Shown piece by piece: positions 5,413 through 6,638 of a stretch of 6,638 bases of DNA; the stretch's first letter is position 1; every line of letters begins with the position of its first letter. Where the stretch lies: positions 1 to 6,638 of the forward strand of contig JAJXUS010000117.1 of assembly GCA_021782675.1 (NCBI GenBank), given 5' to 3'. The notes beneath the pieces are model-generated. The model was not told where the DNA came from. It was given only the letters and a program-made list of their open reading frames with translations, and did no database searches. This stretch comes from Acidobacteriota bacterium (GTDB lineage: Bacteria > Acidobacteriota > Terriglobia > Terriglobales > Acidobacteriaceae). The translations under genes and the position numbers were made by a program.

Positions 5413-6426
5413 CTAGCCAACCGCCTTCACGGAATTTGCATGCTTGAGACACCGGTACAAACTGTCAGCAACTGCCCGCGCGACAGGAGGAGGAAAAGCG
5501 TTCCCGACCTGACGGTAGGCTTGTGTTTTGCGGCCTGAGAACAACCAGTCGTCAGGGAATCCCTGAAGCCGCGCAACCATACGGACCGTCAGGCGCGGCA
5601 TTCCGCAGAAGCCGTCATCGGGTGGTTCGTCAGCAATACAGCTTCCGTCCACGCCCAGGGATGCCCAGGCCTTCCGTGCTCGTGTCGGGCCCAGGTCGGG
5701 TCCTCCGTGTTTATGAGAGCCGCCGACAATCGTAGGAGCAATTTCGTTGGCTTGTTTTGCCCACGCCTTGGCTCCCTTCCAGCCCTTGGATTCCATGAGA
5801 TCCAGCAAAACCTTACCTACAGGATCAGGAGGCTCCGGAAGCGGCGCCGGCCAGACGAAATGCTCCCGGAGATGGCGTTGCACGGCAACAAAAACTACTC
5901 TCGGCCGCAGCTGAGGAACGCCAAAGTCGGAGGCATTCATCAGGCGCCATGCTGACTCATAGCCGAGCTTGCCAAGTTCTGTTCCGACGAATTGGCGATA
6001 ATCCTCGAATACCGCGTCCAGGATGCCGCGCACGTTCTCGATCATTACAGCGCGTGGACGGATTTCGTCCACGAGACGGATTGCTTCAGGAAACAGGTTG
6101 CGCTCGTCATTCTTCCCGAGCTGCTTTCCGGCTACGGAGAATGGTGGGCAGGGAAGACCAGCTGTAATTAAATCCACTCCGCGAAACGGCCGGCCGTCAA
6201 AAGCTGCCAAGTCTTCTTCAATCACATTCCATTCAGGCTGATTCAATCGCAGCGTGTTACATGCGTGGGGATTCAGCTCAACCAGCGCCGCATGGGAGAA
6301 TCCTGCCTGGTGGTATCCAAGAGCCTGTCCGCCGCCACCGGCGCAAAGTTCCACCGTAGTGAGGCCATTGGATGGGAACCGGTGTGGGGGAGAGGCTTTT
6401 GGAAGGAGCTGCAGCTGAGTCGTCAT
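5413..6426 (-). CDS. DNA (cytosine-5-)-methyltransferase
   Basis: This 337-residue C5-methyltransferase has all the main motifs in order: motif I VELCAGGGGQALGYHQAGF (25-43), motif IV GLPCPPFS with catalytic Cys93, motif VI ENVRG (130-134), motif VIII PQLRPR (171-176), motif IX RMVARLQGFPDDW (282-294) and motif X RQVGNAFPPPVA (305-316). The target-recognition segment lies between about 190 and 275 and includes PTIVGGSHKHGG and PTRARKAW; I cannot deduce the recognition site. The frame stays open for 55 more codons to an ATG at 6591, but that stretch has no family resemblance and overlaps the divergent DHH gene. I chose the ATG at 6424-6426 instead; it has AGGG 9 nt upstream. It heads the methyltransferase-HNH-vsr operon. 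Confidence 0.93.
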   Translation of the reverse strand: MTTQLQLLPKASPPHRFPSNGLTTVELCAGGGGQALGYHQAGFSHAALVELNPHACNTLRLNQPEWNVIEEDLAAFDGRPFRGVDLITAGLPCPPFSVAGKQLGKNDERNLFPEAIRLVDEIRPRAVMIENVRGILDAVFEDYRQFVGTELGKLGYESAWRLMNASDFGVPQLRPRVVFVAVQRHLREHFVWPAPLPEPPDPVGKVLLDLMESKGWKGAKAWAKQANEIAPTIVGGSHKHGGPDLGPTRARKAWASLGVDGSCIADEPPDDGFCGMPRLTVRMVARLQGFPDDWLFSGRKTQAYRQVGNAFPPPVARAVADSLYRCLKHANSVKAVG

Positions 6427-6454
6427 AACGTTTGGCCCTAGCTTACACCGTGAC

Positions 6455-6513
6455 TTGCCCGGCGAAACACTGAAGCTATCCGCACGCAACTTGACACATC
6501 CCGTTTGCCCGGC
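6455..6513. repeat. Direct 9-bp repeat TTGCCCGGC upstream of the methyltransferase gene
   Basis: Identical TTGCCCGGC copies occur at 6455-6463 and 6505-6513, spaced by 50 nt, close to five helical turns. The second copy falls in the spacer of the predicted rightward promoter. They might be binding sites for a regulator, possibly the methyltransferase itself. A 9-bp repeat in GC-rich DNA can also arise by chance. Confidence 0.3.
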
Positions 6514-6519
6514 CATCCT
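6491..6519 (+). promoter_or_regulatory. Predicted promoter of the DHH-family gene
   Basis: TTGACA (6491-6496) is a perfect -35 box; 17 nt later CATCCT (6514-6519) is a poor -10 box matching 3 of 6 positions. Transcription would start near 6526 and leave a leader of about 40 nt. Confidence 0.4.
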
Positions 6520-6567
6520 AAAGAATTCACCCCGATGCGGGTTTTTTGAAAGGGAGCGGCCGACGAA

Positions 6568-6638
6568 GTGCACGTGCGCGTCTTTTATCACGACAAATGT
6601 TTTGACGGCGCCTGCTCGGCCTCACTGTTCGCCCGCTT
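6568..6638 (+). CDS. DHH-family phosphoesterase, N-terminal fragment (runs off the window)
   Basis: Only 23 codons are present: HVRVFYHDKCFDGACSASLFAR after a GTG start. The segment YHDKCFDGACSA fits DHH motif I, where an Asp coordinates the Mn2+ ions of this phosphoesterase superfamily (RecJ, NrnA and pyrophosphatase relatives, among others). AGGGAG at 6551-6556 lies 11 nt before the GTG, a little distant; a second in-frame GTG at 6574 would be further still. The specific substrate cannot be told from this fragment. The gene is divergent from the methyltransferase gene and is probably native flanking DNA. It is too short to reach any standard ORF length cut-off. Confidence 0.75.
   Translation, partial: MHVRVFYHDKCFDGACSASLFAR

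Larger units (their letters stand above)
6427..6567. other. Divergent control region between the methyltransferase and DHH genes
   Basis: These 141 nt separate the two divergent starts. They contain a consensus TTGACA on the plus strand, two copies of TTGCCCGGC 50 nt apart (6455-6463 and 6505-6513), and a small hairpin with a T-run at 6531-6547. I do not see a convincing leftward promoter for the methyltransferase, although one must lie here or further upstream. Confidence 0.5.

Noticed and set aside
4338..6531. TTGACA and ATTCACC occurring on both sides of the restriction-modification cassette, as possible flanking repeats.
   Set aside because: The matches are 6 and 7 bp, with different spacing on each side. 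They are too short to indicate an insertion duplication.
6531..6547. Possible rightward intrinsic terminator: CCCG-ATG-CGGG followed by six T residues.
   Set aside because: The stem is only 4 bp with a 3-nt loop, and it lies between a promoter-like sequence and the DHH start, where a terminator would be unhelpful. It could be a weak attenuator or a remnant, but the evidence is thin.

Overview
The window is a 6.6 kb piece of a moderately high-GC bacterial chromosome. It carries no rRNA, tRNA, CRISPR array or transposase that I can see. The gene content (arsenic methylation, a pirin, a CPBP membrane protease, and a DHH protein beginning HVRVFYHDKCFDG) suggests a soil or sediment Gram-negative bacterium. 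Acidobacteriota is my best guess, at low confidence and from overall impression only.

Region 1 (1-1990) is an arsenic detoxification locus arranged around one divergent control region (about 592-671). Leftward run arsR (181-591) and a truncated Acr3-type arsenite efflux gene that starts at its stop codon. Rightward run arsM (arsenite S-adenosylmethionine methyltransferase) and arsC (low-molecular-weight phosphatase-type arsenate reductase), which overlap by 7 nt. The logic is complete: ArsC reduces arsenate to arsenite, Acr3 exports arsenite, ArsM methylates it, and ArsR senses it. An AT-rich imperfect palindrome lies inside both promoters, so one repressor could switch both arms. The arsR promoter is placed so that its transcript would begin at the start codon, implying a leaderless mRNA.

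Region 2 (2000-4291, all leftward) holds a pirin-family cupin protein, a CPBP/CAAX-type membrane protease and a small antibiotic-biosynthesis-monooxygenase (ABM) domain protein. The last two are 17 nt apart. The ABM gene ends 9 nt from arsC, converging on it, with a perfect 11-bp hairpin at the junction.

Region 3 (4364-6426, leftward) is a compact restriction-modification type cassette: a cytosine-5 DNA methyltransferase, an HNH endonuclease with an N-terminal helical domain, and a Vsr T:G-mismatch endonuclease. The first two genes are 15 nt apart and the last two overlap by 4 nt. Parts of it look less GC-rich than the flanks, which fits acquisition by transfer.

Region 4 (6427-6638) is a divergent intergenic stretch with a consensus -35 box, followed by the first 23 codons of a rightward DHH-family phosphoesterase gene that runs off the window.

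Every stretch longer than 300 bases is occupied by a gene. Most of the genes belong to known families. The least characterised items are the methyltransferase-HNH-Vsr cassette and the nested, leaderless ars control region.
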